Part shown: positions 42,623-51,203 of the stretch, piece after piece | Position numbering within the stretch: position 1 is the first letter of the stretch | Layout of the letters: each line of letters starts with the position of its first letter | DNA from: Nocardioides caeni | GTDB lineage: Bacteria > Actinomycetota > Actinomycetes > Propionibacteriales > Nocardioidaceae | DNA: 64,000 nt | NCBI RefSeq assembly: GCF_004912195.1 | Contig: NZ_STGW01000012.1 | Span: 53,008 to 117,007 of the forward strand | Direction: 5' to 3' | Translations under genes and position numbers: made by a program | Notes under the pieces: generated by a model | The model's input: only the letters and a program-made list of their open reading frames with translations | What the model was told of the DNA's origin: nothing | Database searches by the model: none

Positions 42623-42665
42623 GTCTCGATACGCCGCCTCGTTCCTCGGCGGCTACTCGACGACC
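42623..42665 (+). repeat. dispersed palindromic element, copy 4
   Basis: It reads GTCTCGATACGCCGCC, a loop TCGTTCCTC, then GGCGGCTACTCGACGACC. The GCCGCC/GGCGGC stem is perfect. Its right end overlaps the last codons and stop of the mhuD-like gene. Confidence 0.7.
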
Positions 42666-42982
42666 GACGGCGGCCTGACGTCGAGGACCACCTCGAACTC
42701 GAGCAGGTCGGCGCCGGTCGCGACGGGCTTCTTCGGGGCCTCGCCGGGCTTGTCGGCGTGGGCGGCGCGGGCGTCGCCGTCGCGCCAGGCGGCGAAGGAC
42801 TCCTCGTCGGCCCACTGGGTGACGACGAAGTAGCGCTCGTCGCCGGCCGTCGGGCGGAGCAGCTGGAAGCCCAGGAAGCCGGCCGCGTTCTCGACGGCGC
42901 CGGCGCGAGCGGCGAACCGCTTCTCCAGCTCCGGTCCGGCCTGCGGGGGGACGTGGATGGCGTTGATCTTCACGACGGGCAT
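42653..42982 (-). CDS. MhuD-like heme-degrading monooxygenase
   Basis: The 109-residue protein belongs to the antibiotic-biosynthesis-monooxygenase fold and closely follows mycobacterial MhuD: MPVVKINAIHVPP start, FLGFQLLRP and GADLLEFEVVLDV end. The residues known to matter in MhuD are at the same positions: Asn7, Trp66 and the heme-ligand His75. It probably opens heme in the cytoplasm to free iron, releasing mycobilin-type products rather than biliverdin. The stretch between Trp66 and the C-terminus has a short extra Lys/Pro-rich loop. It is isolated from other iron genes here. Confidence 0.88.
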   Translation of the reverse strand: MPVVKINAIHVPPQAGPELEKRFAARAGAVENAAGFLGFQLLRPTAGDERYFVVTQWADEESFAAWRDGDARAAHADKPGEAPKKPVATGADLLEFEVVLDVRPPSVVE

Positions 42983-43040
42983 GGGGTGAGTCTGCCAGTC
43001 CGGCGCTCGAGTGCCGGGGCTGCTTGCCCTGGATGCCGGA

Positions 43041-43086
43041 CCGGTCCGGGCAGACCTGAGGGGGGATCGTGGTCTGCCCGGACCGG
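43041..43086. terminator. 16-bp perfect hairpin
   Basis: CCGGTCCGGGCAGACC (43041-43056) pairs without mismatch with GGTCTGCCCGGACCGG (43071-43086), loop of 14 nt containing a G6 run. It lies 36 bp after the stop of the broken small secreted protein and before the mhuD-like start, so it probably terminated that gene. Confidence 0.65.
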
Positions 43087-43121
43087 GGTTCGGGGCCGTT
43101 GTCGCCGGAGGCGACTCCGGG

Positions 43122-43354
43122 TCAGGAGATCGGCGTCGCGGTCACCACCAGGTTCCGCGGCTGGACATCGAGCCCCGTGCCGACCTCCGCGACGACGAAG
43201 CCCGACGACGGTGTCGCCCCACGCGACACCGTCGGGCCCGGGGCCGCCTGCGCCGGGGTCGCCCGCCACCGCCGACCACGGTCGCACCACTGATCACCAT
43301 GAGCGCGGCCGTGCAGGCGGCCGCGCGCCGAGACGAGGAAGTCAAGGGGAGCAC
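43122..43354 (-). pseudogene. frameshifted small secreted protein
   Basis: From the GTG at 43352-43354 one frame gives a convincing signal peptide (SSSRRAAACTAALMVISG) and then turns Arg-rich. The other frame gives ATPAQAAPGPTVSRGATP..., which contains an AQA-A signal-peptidase-like site and ends with NLVVTATPIS and a stop at 43122-43124. Adding one base in the G-rich run near 43255-43262 joins them into a ~77-residue exported peptide. A strong hairpin follows the stop. This is a weak call, but nothing else explains the 434-bp gap 42983-43416. Confidence 0.3.
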
Positions 43355-43416
43355 CTTCGTTCCGAGGGCCGGACCCCACGCCCCGCCGGAACCAGCGAAC
43401 CCTCACAATCGCGGAC

Positions 43417-44871
43417 GTGACAATGCCTGGTCGTGGATGTCGCCCGCCGGGTCACCCGCTCCTGACCGTGATCGCCGTGCTGGCTGCGGTCGAGGTCGCC
43501 AGCGGCGTGATCCAGGGCTACTACGGCCCCGTGATGGTCGACATCGCGCATGTCCACGACGTCCGGTACGCCGACCTCAACTGGCTCGACGCCTGCCAGC
43601 TCGTGTTCTCGGCCCTGGTCGTGCCGCCGTTGGCGCGCCTCGGCGACCTCGTCGGCCACCGCCGGGTCCTGCTCGCCGCCACCGCGGTGGCCGCGGCGGC
43701 CACCTGGGGCATCGCCCTCGCGCCGGCCTACCCGCTGCTGCTGCTGGCCTGGACCCTGCAGGGCGTCTACATCGTCTGGCTGCCGCTGGAGATCGCGATC
43801 GTCCACCGCCGGGCCGAGGGACATCCGGACCAGGGCCGGCTGACGCGCCGCGGCGCGGCGATCCTGGTCGCCACCCTCGAGCTCTCGGTGATCGCGGCGG
43901 CGGTCGCTGCCGGCCAGCTCGCCGACCGTCTCTCGATGACGACGCTGCTCGTCGTGCCCGCCGTCATCGTCACCCTGTGCCTCCCGCTGCTCGCGCTGCT
44001 CGACGAGGTGCCGCCCGTGCGCACGGAGGGCCGGGTCGGCTTCGACTGGGCCGGCCTCGCCCTGATGGCGCTCGCGGTCCTGTCGGTCCTCGGCGGCCTC
44101 GTCCTCGTCCGCCTCCTCGGCGCCGGCTCCGCCCCGGCCTGGCTGATGGTCCTCGCCGGACTGGTGCTGCTCGTGCCCTGGTGGCGGCACGAGGCGGCCC
44201 ACCCCGACCCCATGGTCGACGTACGCCTGCTGGCGCAGCCCGCGCAGTGGAGCATCCAGGCCACGTCCTTCCTCATCGGGATGTCGCTGCTGGGCGCCCA
44301 GGTGCCCTTGCAGACCTACTTCCGCAGCGACCCTGACGTCCACGGCTTCGGCTTCGGGCTGAGCGCCGCCGCCGGGTCGGGGCGGACCGCCCTCTACGTC
44401 GCGTGCCTGGCGATCGGCGCGCTCACCCTCGCCCCACTGAGCCGGATCCTGGGCGCGCGCCGCGCGATGGTCGCCGGGTGCCTGGCGACGGCGGCAGGTT
44501 ATGCACTGTGGCTGCCCCTGCACGGCAGTCCCGGGGCGGCCTGGGGGGTGATGGCGCTCATCGGTCTCGGTACCGGTGGCCTCGTCGCCGCCGTCCCGGC
44601 CGCCGCGGCGTCGGTCGCACCGGTCGAGCGGATCGGAGCCGCCGCCGGCCTGACGAACGCGACGAAGGCGATCGGCGGTGGACTCGCGTCCTCCGTCTTC
44701 GCGCTGTGCCTCGCCGCGACCGGCAGCGACCGCGCGAGCGCGGGCAGCCTGGAGGGGTACTTCGCCGTGTGGACGATCTGCTCGGTCGCCGCAGCCGCTG
44801 CCGCCGTCGTGCTGCTGGTCACGGCGCGCGTGGCGGTCCCAGCAGATCCAGCTCGATCGCCTTCTGGATGA
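43417..44871 (+). CDS. MFS transporter, DHA2-like
   Basis: The 484-residue membrane protein has 13-14 hydrophobic helices and the MFS loop 2-3 motif LARLGDLVGHRRVLL. The N-half contains GYYGPVMVDIAHVH, and helix 5 lacks the strict antiporter motif seen in the exporter at 15475. It could be a drug or metabolite exporter. The GTG start follows ACAAT by 7 nt, perhaps a leaderless promoter; an ATG 6 bp later is possible. Its last 53 bp overlap the end of the LuxR gene on the other strand, with both reading frames coding. Confidence 0.8.
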   Translation: MTMPGRGCRPPGHPLLTVIAVLAAVEVASGVIQGYYGPVMVDIAHVHDVRYADLNWLDACQLVFSALVVPPLARLGDLVGHRRVLLAATAVAAAATWGIALAPAYPLLLLAWTLQGVYIVWLPLEIAIVHRRAEGHPDQGRLTRRGAAILVATLELSVIAAAVAAGQLADRLSMTTLLVVPAVIVTLCLPLLALLDEVPPVRTEGRVGFDWAGLALMALAVLSVLGGLVLVRLLGAGSAPAWLMVLAGLVLLVPWWRHEAAHPDPMVDVRLLAQPAQWSIQATSFLIGMSLLGAQVPLQTYFRSDPDVHGFGFGLSAAAGSGRTALYVACLAIGALTLAPLSRILGARRAMVAGCLATAAGYALWLPLHGSPGAAWGVMALIGLGTGGLVAAVPAAAASVAPVERIGAAAGLTNATKAIGGGLASSVFALCLAATGSDRASAGSLEGYFAVWTICSVAAAAAAVVLLVTARVAVPADPARSPSG

Positions 44872-47404
44872 CGGCGTCGCGGGAGTTGACGCCGAGCTTG
44901 CGGTAGATGCGGCGCAGGTGCGTCTTCACGGTGTTCTCCGAGATGTGGAGTGCCGCGGCGGTGGCGGCCCGCGTGGGGTGTCGCGCGAAGGCCGCGATGA
45001 CGGTGCGCTCCTGAGCGGTCAACGCCGGCGGCGCAGCGACCGCGGTCACGACGTGCGGCACGGGCGCCGCCAGGTAGTCGATCAGCGCGGTGTTGTTGCG
45101 ATCGGCCGCCAGCGCCCGCAGCGCCGCCAGGTCCTCGCCCGGCAGATACATCAGGTGCAGCCGCGCACCGCCGGGGCCGACGAGCGCCACCATCCGGTCG
45201 AGCAGGGCGATGGCCGTGTCCGGTCGGTCGACCCGCAGCGCCGCGGCGGCGCCGAGAGCCAGGACCGCCGCCGTGGAGCGCCCCGTGTGGCCGGCGAGGG
45301 TCTCCACGTCCGGCAGCGCCGCGACCACCTCCGTCGCCTCGCCGGCCAGCAGCCGTGACAGCAGCACGGCCGGTGCCAGCTGGCCGGGATAGCGGGTGCG
45401 CAGGCGCAGCAGGGGACCGGCCTTGGTCCGGTTGCCAGCGGCGAGCCAGAGGATCGCCAGCGTGCCGCGGACCGCGGCCGAGCCGAGGCTGTCGGCCATC
45501 CCCGGCGGCGCCGGGGTACGGGCCAGTGCGGCCTCGACACGGTGTGCCTCCGTCGTGGCCTGGCCGAGCCCGAGGTGGGCGTGCATCAGCGTCCAGGTCA
45601 CGAACGGCCAGAACTCCGAGGCCGTGGCGAAGGCGCAGCCGTCGTACTCGCTGATCGAGGCAGCCAGGTCGAAGTCGTCGACCAGCAGAGCGGCGCGACC
45701 GATCCGCCCGAGCGCATTGGGATAGGTCTCGGTCTGCCCCGGCCGCCACGCGCCGGGGTCGATGTGGTCGAGCGCGGCGCGCGCCTCGGCGGTGCGTCCG
45801 TCCAGGGCGTTGAAGCCGACGGCGTAGACGGCGGTGTGGTTGAGCGACTCGGCGTGGGTGCTCAGCGTGATCGCCTGCATCGTCGTCGCGCGTGCGGCGT
45901 CGATCTGGCCGTCCTGGAAGAGGGAGTAGGCCAGGTGCCGCAAGGTGGTCGCGCCCAGGTCGGTGACATGGAGCTGCTCGCCGTCGGGGATCGTCGCGAA
46001 GTAGGCCAGCGCCTGGTGGGCGGCGCGGCCGGCCTCGTCGAACCGGCCCAGGATCCGCAGGCTGGCCGCCTTGGCGGTGTGGCAGGTCAGGATCTCCCCG
46101 GGCGTCATGTCGGGGCTGCGTGGCGTCGTCCACGCGGCGGGGATGCGGAAGAACTCGACGGCCGCGCCGTGCAGCGCGGGGTTGCGATGACAGGCCAGGC
46201 CCCGGCCGAGGGCGAGGGCCGGGTACTGCGTCAGCGCGCGGCGTGGCACGCTCGCCAGCTGGCGGTCGAAGCGGCCGGTCGTGATCGTGTCCGGGTTGCT
46301 GGCGACGAGTGCGGCATAGACCCGGCCGGCGATGTCGTACTGGCGGGCATCGACGGCGACCTCGAAGGCAGCCTCGAAGTTGCCGTTGCGGTGCAGCCAT
46401 CCGACCGTCTGCAGGGCGAGCCGGGCCCGTCGGCCGGCCGGCAGCTGCTCGACGTCGGCGCGCATCGCCGTACGCAGCGACTCGACGTACTGGAACACCT
46501 GCCGGCCCGGCGCGAACGGGATCCAGCGGCCCAGGCCGTTCCACTCGAGCTCGGCGATGACGGCCTTCGCCTCCGGCGACCCGGTCAGCTCGATCGCCAG
46601 CTCCACATCGAAGTACGGCGGCACGCTGGTCGCCAGCACGAAGGCCCGGGTCGCGGCGTCCGTGAGCTGGCCGCGCAGGTCGTCGGCGACCAGCGACGGC
46701 CAGTCCGGGACGCCGTCGGAGGCGCGGGCCAGCGAGATCATCCCGGCCCGGACCGCCAGAGGGAACCCGCCGGTCGCGCGGTGCAGGTCGGCCGCGTGAC
46801 GGGTGGTGCCCGGCGCGCCGTGGGTCGCGAGGAGGGCAGCCGTCTCCTCCTCGGTGAACGCCAGGTCGGTCGCGGTCAGCAGCTCGACATCCCCTCGCAG
46901 GGTCCGGCCCGGATGGGCCAGGCCCGTGGTGGTGCGGGTCGTGATCACGACCGTGAGATCGGGGTGGGCCCGGACGAGCCGCTGCACGTCGTCGTCGACG
47001 GCGGCGGTGGCGTCGCGGAGCCGCTCGTAGGCGTCGAGGACGAGGACCAGCCGCGGTCGGCTCGCGAGCGCCGTCGCCACCAGGGCGGGCAGGTCCGTGG
47101 CCCGCTCCAGATCCGCGACGAGATCCGCGGCGTCGGCGGTCGGCAGCACGCCGAGGCGACCGGCGTTGGTGACGACGGCCTGCCACAGGTTGGTGCGGCC
47201 GACGTGGTCGGTGTCGAGGGTGACCCAGACGACCTGCAGGCTCTCCTGCTGATCGACCCATGAGCGGACCAGGCTCGTCTTGCCCGAGCCGCTGGGAGCG
47301 GACAGCACCACGACGCGGGACTCGTTCGTGCCGAGACGATCGAGCAGGCGGGGGCGGGGCAGGAGGACCGGCGTCGATCCCGTCACCGGTGCCGTCCCCG
47401 TCAC
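44819..47404 (-). CDS. LAL/MalT-type LuxR-family ATP-dependent regulator
   Basis: The 861-residue protein is a large STAND-type transcription activator. The ATPase part starts early with Walker A SAPSGSGKTS and Walker B LVLVLDAYERL, a long helical repeat region (about 300-770) resembles TPR sensor domains, and the C-terminal LuxR helix-turn-helix is ALTAQERTVIAAF...HISENTVKTHLRRIYRKLGV. It would bind a ligand and ATP, oligomerise and activate target genes. The GTG at 47402-47404 was chosen because the upstream frame is antisense to the HIT-like gene. The target could be the convergent MFS gene or the neighbouring HIT-like gene, but this is inference. Confidence 0.88.
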   Translation of the reverse strand: MTGTAPVTGSTPVLLPRPRLLDRLGTNESRVVVLSAPSGSGKTSLVRSWVDQQESLQVVWVTLDTDHVGRTNLWQAVVTNAGRLGVLPTADAADLVADLERATDLPALVATALASRPRLVLVLDAYERLRDATAAVDDDVQRLVRAHPDLTVVITTRTTTGLAHPGRTLRGDVELLTATDLAFTEEETAALLATHGAPGTTRHAADLHRATGGFPLAVRAGMISLARASDGVPDWPSLVADDLRGQLTDAATRAFVLATSVPPYFDVELAIELTGSPEAKAVIAELEWNGLGRWIPFAPGRQVFQYVESLRTAMRADVEQLPAGRRARLALQTVGWLHRNGNFEAAFEVAVDARQYDIAGRVYAALVASNPDTITTGRFDRQLASVPRRALTQYPALALGRGLACHRNPALHGAAVEFFRIPAAWTTPRSPDMTPGEILTCHTAKAASLRILGRFDEAGRAAHQALAYFATIPDGEQLHVTDLGATTLRHLAYSLFQDGQIDAARATTMQAITLSTHAESLNHTAVYAVGFNALDGRTAEARAALDHIDPGAWRPGQTETYPNALGRIGRAALLVDDFDLAASISEYDGCAFATASEFWPFVTWTLMHAHLGLGQATTEAHRVEAALARTPAPPGMADSLGSAAVRGTLAILWLAAGNRTKAGPLLRLRTRYPGQLAPAVLLSRLLAGEATEVVAALPDVETLAGHTGRSTAAVLALGAAAALRVDRPDTAIALLDRMVALVGPGGARLHLMYLPGEDLAALRALAADRNNTALIDYLAAPVPHVVTAVAAPPALTAQERTVIAAFARHPTRAATAAALHISENTVKTHLRRIYRKLGVNSRDAVIQKAIELDLLGPPRAP

Positions 47405-47423
47405 CCGGTCTCGACGCGTCTGG

Positions 47424-47864
47424 TCAGGCCCGGGCGTTGCCGCCCCAGTTGGCGAGCTTGGCCGCGATGGTGGGGAGGTCGGCCGGTGAGTCCTGGCCCT
47501 CGGCATGCGGCGCGAAGAACCACACGTGGAAGTGGCCGCGGTGTGCGCCGTAGCGGCTGACGTCGACGTACGCCGACTCCGGCAGGTTCTCGATGATCCG
47601 CACCAGGCGGTTGGAGATCCGGCCGAACTGGGACGCGAGCTCGTCATCGAGCTGGCCGACCCGGGTGTGCTCGCGGGTCTGCAGCAGCAGCGAGGCGGCC
47701 ATGTCGGCTGGGCCGTCGGTGTAGGAGAGGATCCAGAACTCGTCCTCCCAGACGATCCGCTCGGGCGCGACACCCGCACACTCGGGGCACTCGCCCGGGA
47801 TGGTCTGGCGCTGGGCGCCGACGATCCGGGCCCAGACCTCTTCCGCTTCTGCCGACTCCACCAT
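47424..47864 (-). CDS. HIT-like (histidine triad) superfamily protein
   Basis: The 146-residue protein has GECPECAG near residue 24-31, like the zinc-binding front of HIT/GalT-type proteins, and HRGHFHVWFFAP near residues 114-125, which approximates the HxHxH motif with the last His replaced. The middle ILSYTDGPADMAASLLLQTREH fits the HIT beta-sheet. Nucleotide hydrolase activity is uncertain because the triad is incomplete. The gene is divergent from purC with 78 bp between and lies 19 bp upstream of the LuxR gene. Confidence 0.6.
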   Translation of the reverse strand: MVESAEAEEVWARIVGAQRQTIPGECPECAGVAPERIVWEDEFWILSYTDGPADMAASLLLQTREHTRVGQLDDELASQFGRISNRLVRIIENLPESAYVDVSRYGAHRGHFHVWFFAPHAEGQDSPADLPTIAAKLANWGGNARA

Positions 47865-47930
47865 GTTCCTACTGTGCCACCCGCCGCGTGCCGGTCGTCG
47901 GCCGCCCTGCCCTCGCCGCAGGCGCGTCAA

Positions 47931-47936
47931 TAGGCT
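47931..47936 (+). promoter_or_regulatory. leaderless promoter -10 box of purC
   Basis: TAGGCT ends 6 nt before the purC GTG at 47943 with no Shine-Dalgarno. Confidence 0.6.
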
Positions 47937-47942
47937 GGGGCC

Positions 47943-48839
47943 GTGACCCTCGCGAACATCCCGCCCGCCCCGGTGCTCCCCGGCGCCCGCCACCTGCACT
48001 CCGGGAAGGTGCGCGACCTCTACGAGATGACCGAGGGCCCCCACATCGGCAAGCTGCTGATGGTCGCCAGCGACCGGCTCTCCATCTTCGACTTCGTCCT
48101 GGAGACGACGATCCCCGACAAGGGCGAGATCCTCACCCGGATGTCGTTGTGGTGGTTCGACCAGCTCGCCGCGCTCGTGCCGCACCACGTCGTGTCGACC
48201 GACGTCCCCGACGCGGTCCGTGGCCGCGCGGTCATCTGCGAGCGGCTCGACATGTTCCCCGTCGAGTGCGTCGCCCGTGGCTATCTCACCGGCTCCGGCC
48301 TGCTGGACTACCGCGCCACCGGTGAGGTGTGCGGCATCGCGCTGCCCGCGGGTCTCGAGGACGGCAGTCGCCTGCCCGAGCCGATCTTCACGCCCGCCAC
48401 GAAGGCCGACCTCGGCGACCACGACGAGAACGTCTCGTACGACGCCGTGGTGGCCACCGTCGGCGCGGAGTCCGCCGCCGCGCTGCGCGACCTGACCCTG
48501 CAGGTCTATGGCCGGGCCGAGGAGATCGCCCGCGAGCAGGGCATCATCCTCGCCGACACGAAGTTCGAGTTCGGGACCGGCGCGGGCGGCGCGATCGTGC
48601 TCGCCGACGAGGTCCTCACCCCCGATTCCTCCCGCTACTGGCCGGCCGACGACTGGCAGCCCGGGCGCACCCAGCCGTCGTACGACAAGCAGATCGTGCG
48701 CAACTGGGCGCTCTCGCCCGAGAGCGGCTGGGACAAGTCGTCCGGGGACGCGCCCCCGGCGCTGCCGGCCGAGGTGATCGAGCGGACGCGCAGTCGCTAC
48801 ATCGAGGCCTACGAGCGGCTCACCGGCGAGCGCTTCTGA
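47943..48839 (+). CDS. purC: SAICAR synthetase
   Basis: The 298-residue enzyme couples CAIR and aspartate with ATP to form SAICAR. It shows HSGKVRDLYE, the signature LMVASDRLSIFDFVL, ECVARGYLTGSG and LADTKFEFG. The length fits the longer actinobacterial/yeast-like form. The GTG is 6 nt after TAGGCT, so translation is probably leaderless. A complex hairpin follows the stop. Confidence 0.96.
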   Translation: MTLANIPPAPVLPGARHLHSGKVRDLYEMTEGPHIGKLLMVASDRLSIFDFVLETTIPDKGEILTRMSLWWFDQLAALVPHHVVSTDVPDAVRGRAVICERLDMFPVECVARGYLTGSGLLDYRATGEVCGIALPAGLEDGSRLPEPIFTPATKADLGDHDENVSYDAVVATVGAESAAALRDLTLQVYGRAEEIAREQGIILADTKFEFGTGAGGAIVLADEVLTPDSSRYWPADDWQPGRTQPSYDKQIVRNWALSPESGWDKSSGDAPPALPAEVIERTRSRYIEAYERLTGERF

Positions 48840-48874
48840 CGCCACCGCATCGGGCCACCCCCGGCCGCTGCCGG

Positions 48875-48924
48875 ACTGGTCCCGCGCACAATCCGGCGCC
48901 GGTCGGACTGGGCGCCGGACCAGT
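48875..48924. terminator. nested hairpin after purC
   Basis: Outer arms ACTGGTCC (48875-48882) and GGACCAGT (48917-48924) enclose inner arms CCGGCGCC (48893-48900) and GGCGCCGG (48911-48918), sharing two bases. It lies in the purC-fadD gap and is likely a terminator. Confidence 0.45.
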
Positions 48925-48946
48925 GACCGGGCTCACGTCCGGCAAG

Positions 48947-48952
48947 TAGGTT
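48947..48952 (+). promoter_or_regulatory. leaderless promoter -10 box of the fadD-like gene
   Basis: TAGGTT ends 6 nt before the ATG at 48959. Confidence 0.6.
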
Positions 48953-48958
48953 GAGGCC

Positions 48959-50533
48959 ATGACGAACCTTGCCTCCTTCCTCGACGACAGCGCCCGGGAC
49001 TTCCCCGACCGCACCGCCCTGGTGTTCGGCGACACCCGGTTGAGCTACCCGCAGGTCAACGGCGCCGCCAACCAGGTCGCCAACCTGCTGGTGAGCCGGG
49101 GCATCAAGCCCGGCGACAAGGTCGCGCTCAGCTGCCCGAACCTGCCGTACTTCACGATCGTCTACTTCGGGATCCTCAAGGCCGGCGCCACCGTCGTGCC
49201 GCTCAACGTGCTCCTCAAGGGCCGCGAGGTGGCCTACCACCTCGGCGACTCCGACGCGAAGGCCCTCTTCGCCTTCCAGGGCACCCCCGACCTGCCCATC
49301 GGCGCCGAGGCCTACGAGGGCTTCCAGGGCGCCGACGGCTGCGAGCACTTCTTCGTCATCACCGCCGACCCGACCGCGCCGTCGCCGATCGAGGGCACCG
49401 AGACCCTCGGCCAGGGCCTGGCCGGCCAGTCGCCCCAGTTCGACACCGTCGCCGTCGACGACGACGACACGGCCGTCATCCTCTACACCTCCGGCACCAC
49501 CGGTCAGCCCAAGGGCGCCGAGCTGCGACACCGCAACATGCGCGACAACGCGCTCACCGGCAAGGACCTCTTCGGCGCGGACTCCGCCAACCCGGACACC
49601 TATCTCTGCGTCCTCCCGCTCTTCCACTCCTTCGGCCAGACCGTCATCCAGAACGGCGGCTTCGCCTTCGGCGGCACGGTCGTGCTGCTCCCGCGCTTCG
49701 AGGCCGGCCCCGCACTCGGCCTGATGCAGCGCGAGGGCGTCACCTTCTTCGGCGGCGTCCCGACGATGTACTGGGGCCTGCTCGGCGCCCTCGACGACAG
49801 CGTCGACGTCGCCGGGCTCGCCAAGAACCTCCGCGTCGCCGTCGCCGGCGGCGCCGCCCTCCCCGTCGAGGTCCACAAGCAGTTCGAGGAGCGCTTCGGC
49901 GTGACGATCCTCGAGGGCTACGGCCTGTCCGAGACCTCGCCGGTCGCATCGTTCAGCAAGTACGGCCAGCCCGTCCGCGTCGGGTCCATCGGCCTGCCGA
50001 TCCCTGGCGTCGAGATGAAGCTCCTCCAGCCCGAGACCTGGGACGAGGTCGACGGCACCATCGAGGAGGACGGCAAGACCGCCGTCGGTGAGATCGCCAT
50101 CAAGGGCCACAACATCATGAAGGGCTACTACCAGCGCCCCGACGCCACCGCCGAGGCGATCAGCCCCGACGGCTGGTTCCGCTCCGGCGACCTCGGCCGC
50201 CGCGACGCCGACGGCTGGTACTACATCGTCGACCGCTCCAAGGACATGATCATCCGCGGCGGCTTCAACGTGTACCCCCGCGAGATCGAAGAGGTGCTCC
50301 TCACCCACCCCGCCATCTCCCTCGCCGCCGTCATCGGCGTCCCTCACGAGTCCCACGGCGAGGAGATCAAGGCCGTCGTCATCCTCAAGCCCGGCGAGAG
50401 CGCCACGCCCGAGGAGATCGTCGCCTGGAGCAAGGAGCAGATGGCGGCCTACAAGTACCCGCGCATCGTCGAGATCGTCGAGAACCTCCCGATGACCGCG
50501 ACCGGCAAGATCCTCAAGCGCGAGCTGAGCTGA
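48959..50533 (+). CDS. long-chain fatty-acid-CoA ligase (FadD-like)
   Basis: The 524-residue AMP-forming ligase has ILYTSGTTGQPKG, the EGYGLSETSP adenylate motif, GWFRSGDLGRRDADGWYYIVDR and the C-terminal catalytic lysine in MTATGKILKRELS. It would activate a medium/long-chain acid for lipid metabolism. It is shorter than the ligase in the liv operon and is not closely related to it. It stands alone behind a leaderless promoter and is followed by a large duplicated non-coding block. Confidence 0.9.
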   Translation: MTNLASFLDDSARDFPDRTALVFGDTRLSYPQVNGAANQVANLLVSRGIKPGDKVALSCPNLPYFTIVYFGILKAGATVVPLNVLLKGREVAYHLGDSDAKALFAFQGTPDLPIGAEAYEGFQGADGCEHFFVITADPTAPSPIEGTETLGQGLAGQSPQFDTVAVDDDDTAVILYTSGTTGQPKGAELRHRNMRDNALTGKDLFGADSANPDTYLCVLPLFHSFGQTVIQNGGFAFGGTVVLLPRFEAGPALGLMQREGVTFFGGVPTMYWGLLGALDDSVDVAGLAKNLRVAVAGGAALPVEVHKQFEERFGVTILEGYGLSETSPVASFSKYGQPVRVGSIGLPIPGVEMKLLQPETWDEVDGTIEEDGKTAVGEIAIKGHNIMKGYYQRPDATAEAISPDGWFRSGDLGRRDADGWYYIVDRSKDMIIRGGFNVYPREIEEVLLTHPAISLAAVIGVPHESHGEEIKAVVILKPGESATPEEIVAWSKEQMAAYKYPRIVEIVENLPMTATGKILKRELS

Positions 50534-50540
50534 TCGACTG

Positions 50541-50705
50541 CGCGAGCTCGTCGCCCTGTCGGGGCCGGCCGCCCGGGCGCTCGCGGCGCTCGGCCCGCGG
50601 ACCGGCCCCGACGCGGCTTCGCCGCTGGGGCGCCGCGCTGCCGCGCCGCGGTTGTCTTCCGTAGGTCCTGCCCTGGTCCGGCGGCAAGCCGACTCTGCAG
50701 GTTGA
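50541..50705 (+). repeat. 165-bp tandem repeat, unit 1
   Basis: Starts CGCGAGCTCGTCGCC and ends CTGCAGGTTGA. It contains a perfect 11-bp stem, GTCGGGGCCGG with CCGGCCCCGAC, closing a G+C-rich loop. It differs from unit 2 at only about two positions near 50586. No convincing gene is present; frames that stay open are low-complexity. Confidence 0.85.
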
Positions 50706-50709
50706 TTTG

Positions 50710-50874
50710 CGCGAGCTCGTCGCCCTGTCGGGGCCGGCCGCCCGGGCGCTCGCTGGGCTCGGCCCGCGGACCGGCCCCGACGCGGCTTCGCCGCTGGGGC
50801 GCCGCGCTGCCGCGCCGCGGTTGTCTTCCGTAGGTCCTGCCCTGGTCCGGCGGCAAGCCGACTCTGCAGGTTGA
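50710..50874 (+). repeat. 165-bp tandem repeat, unit 2
   Basis: Second copy, 169 bp downstream of the first (4-bp ATTT-like spacer at the joint). The near identity indicates a recent duplication or gene-conversion upkeep. Both copies could fold into the same hairpin, so a structured RNA is possible. Confidence 0.85.
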
Positions 50875-51203
50875 GGGGTCCGGGGGCGGCGCCTGCGGTG
50901 CCGGACGGGGCGACCCCCGCCGGCACATCGGGGTGCCCTCGGCGGGAAGCAACGGTCAGCCGCGCACGACGGTGGCCGAGGGCGGGGGCCCCGCTCTGCG
51001 CCGCCGGGGGTCGTCCCGGGAGGCGCCGCAGGCGCCGACCCACCCACTCCCCCCGGGTCACAGTCCGGCGCAGAGGCTACGGAGGTCTCGAGACGGCCGT
51101 GGCCGGCCTCCTCGACCAACGGAGGCGGACGGCCTCCTCGACGAACGGAGGGGGCTCCGTCCGGTCCTCGGCCGCCGGGTGCGAGGCCGAAGCGGCGCAC
51201 CAC
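50875..51203. other. non-coding stretch between the repeat block and purS
   Basis: This 329-bp stretch has no convincing gene on either strand. It is very G+C-rich with several short self-complementary segments (for example CGGGAGGCGCCGCAGGCGCC near 51016) and includes one dispersed palindromic element. It separates the duplicated block from the purS promoter. Confidence 0.5.
51084..51148 (+). repeat. dispersed palindromic element, copy 5, with partial second end
   Basis: GGTCTCGAGACGGCC (51084-51098) and GGCCTCCTCGACCAACGG (51104-51121) make one element. A second partial end GGCCTCCTCGACGAACGG follows at 51131-51148, as if the right half had been duplicated. It belongs to the family at 22130, 22203, 42517 and 42623. 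Confidence 0.65.

Noticed and set aside
42970..43290. 106-codon minus-strand frame in the mhuD-MFS gap
   Set aside because: It spans the strong hairpin and overlaps the mhuD-like start; composition is shadow-like.
48809..51061. 750-codon minus-strand open frame across the fadD-like gene and the 165-bp repeats
   Set aside because: Antisense to a secure gene; repeats simply stay open in this frame. No motif or plausible start.
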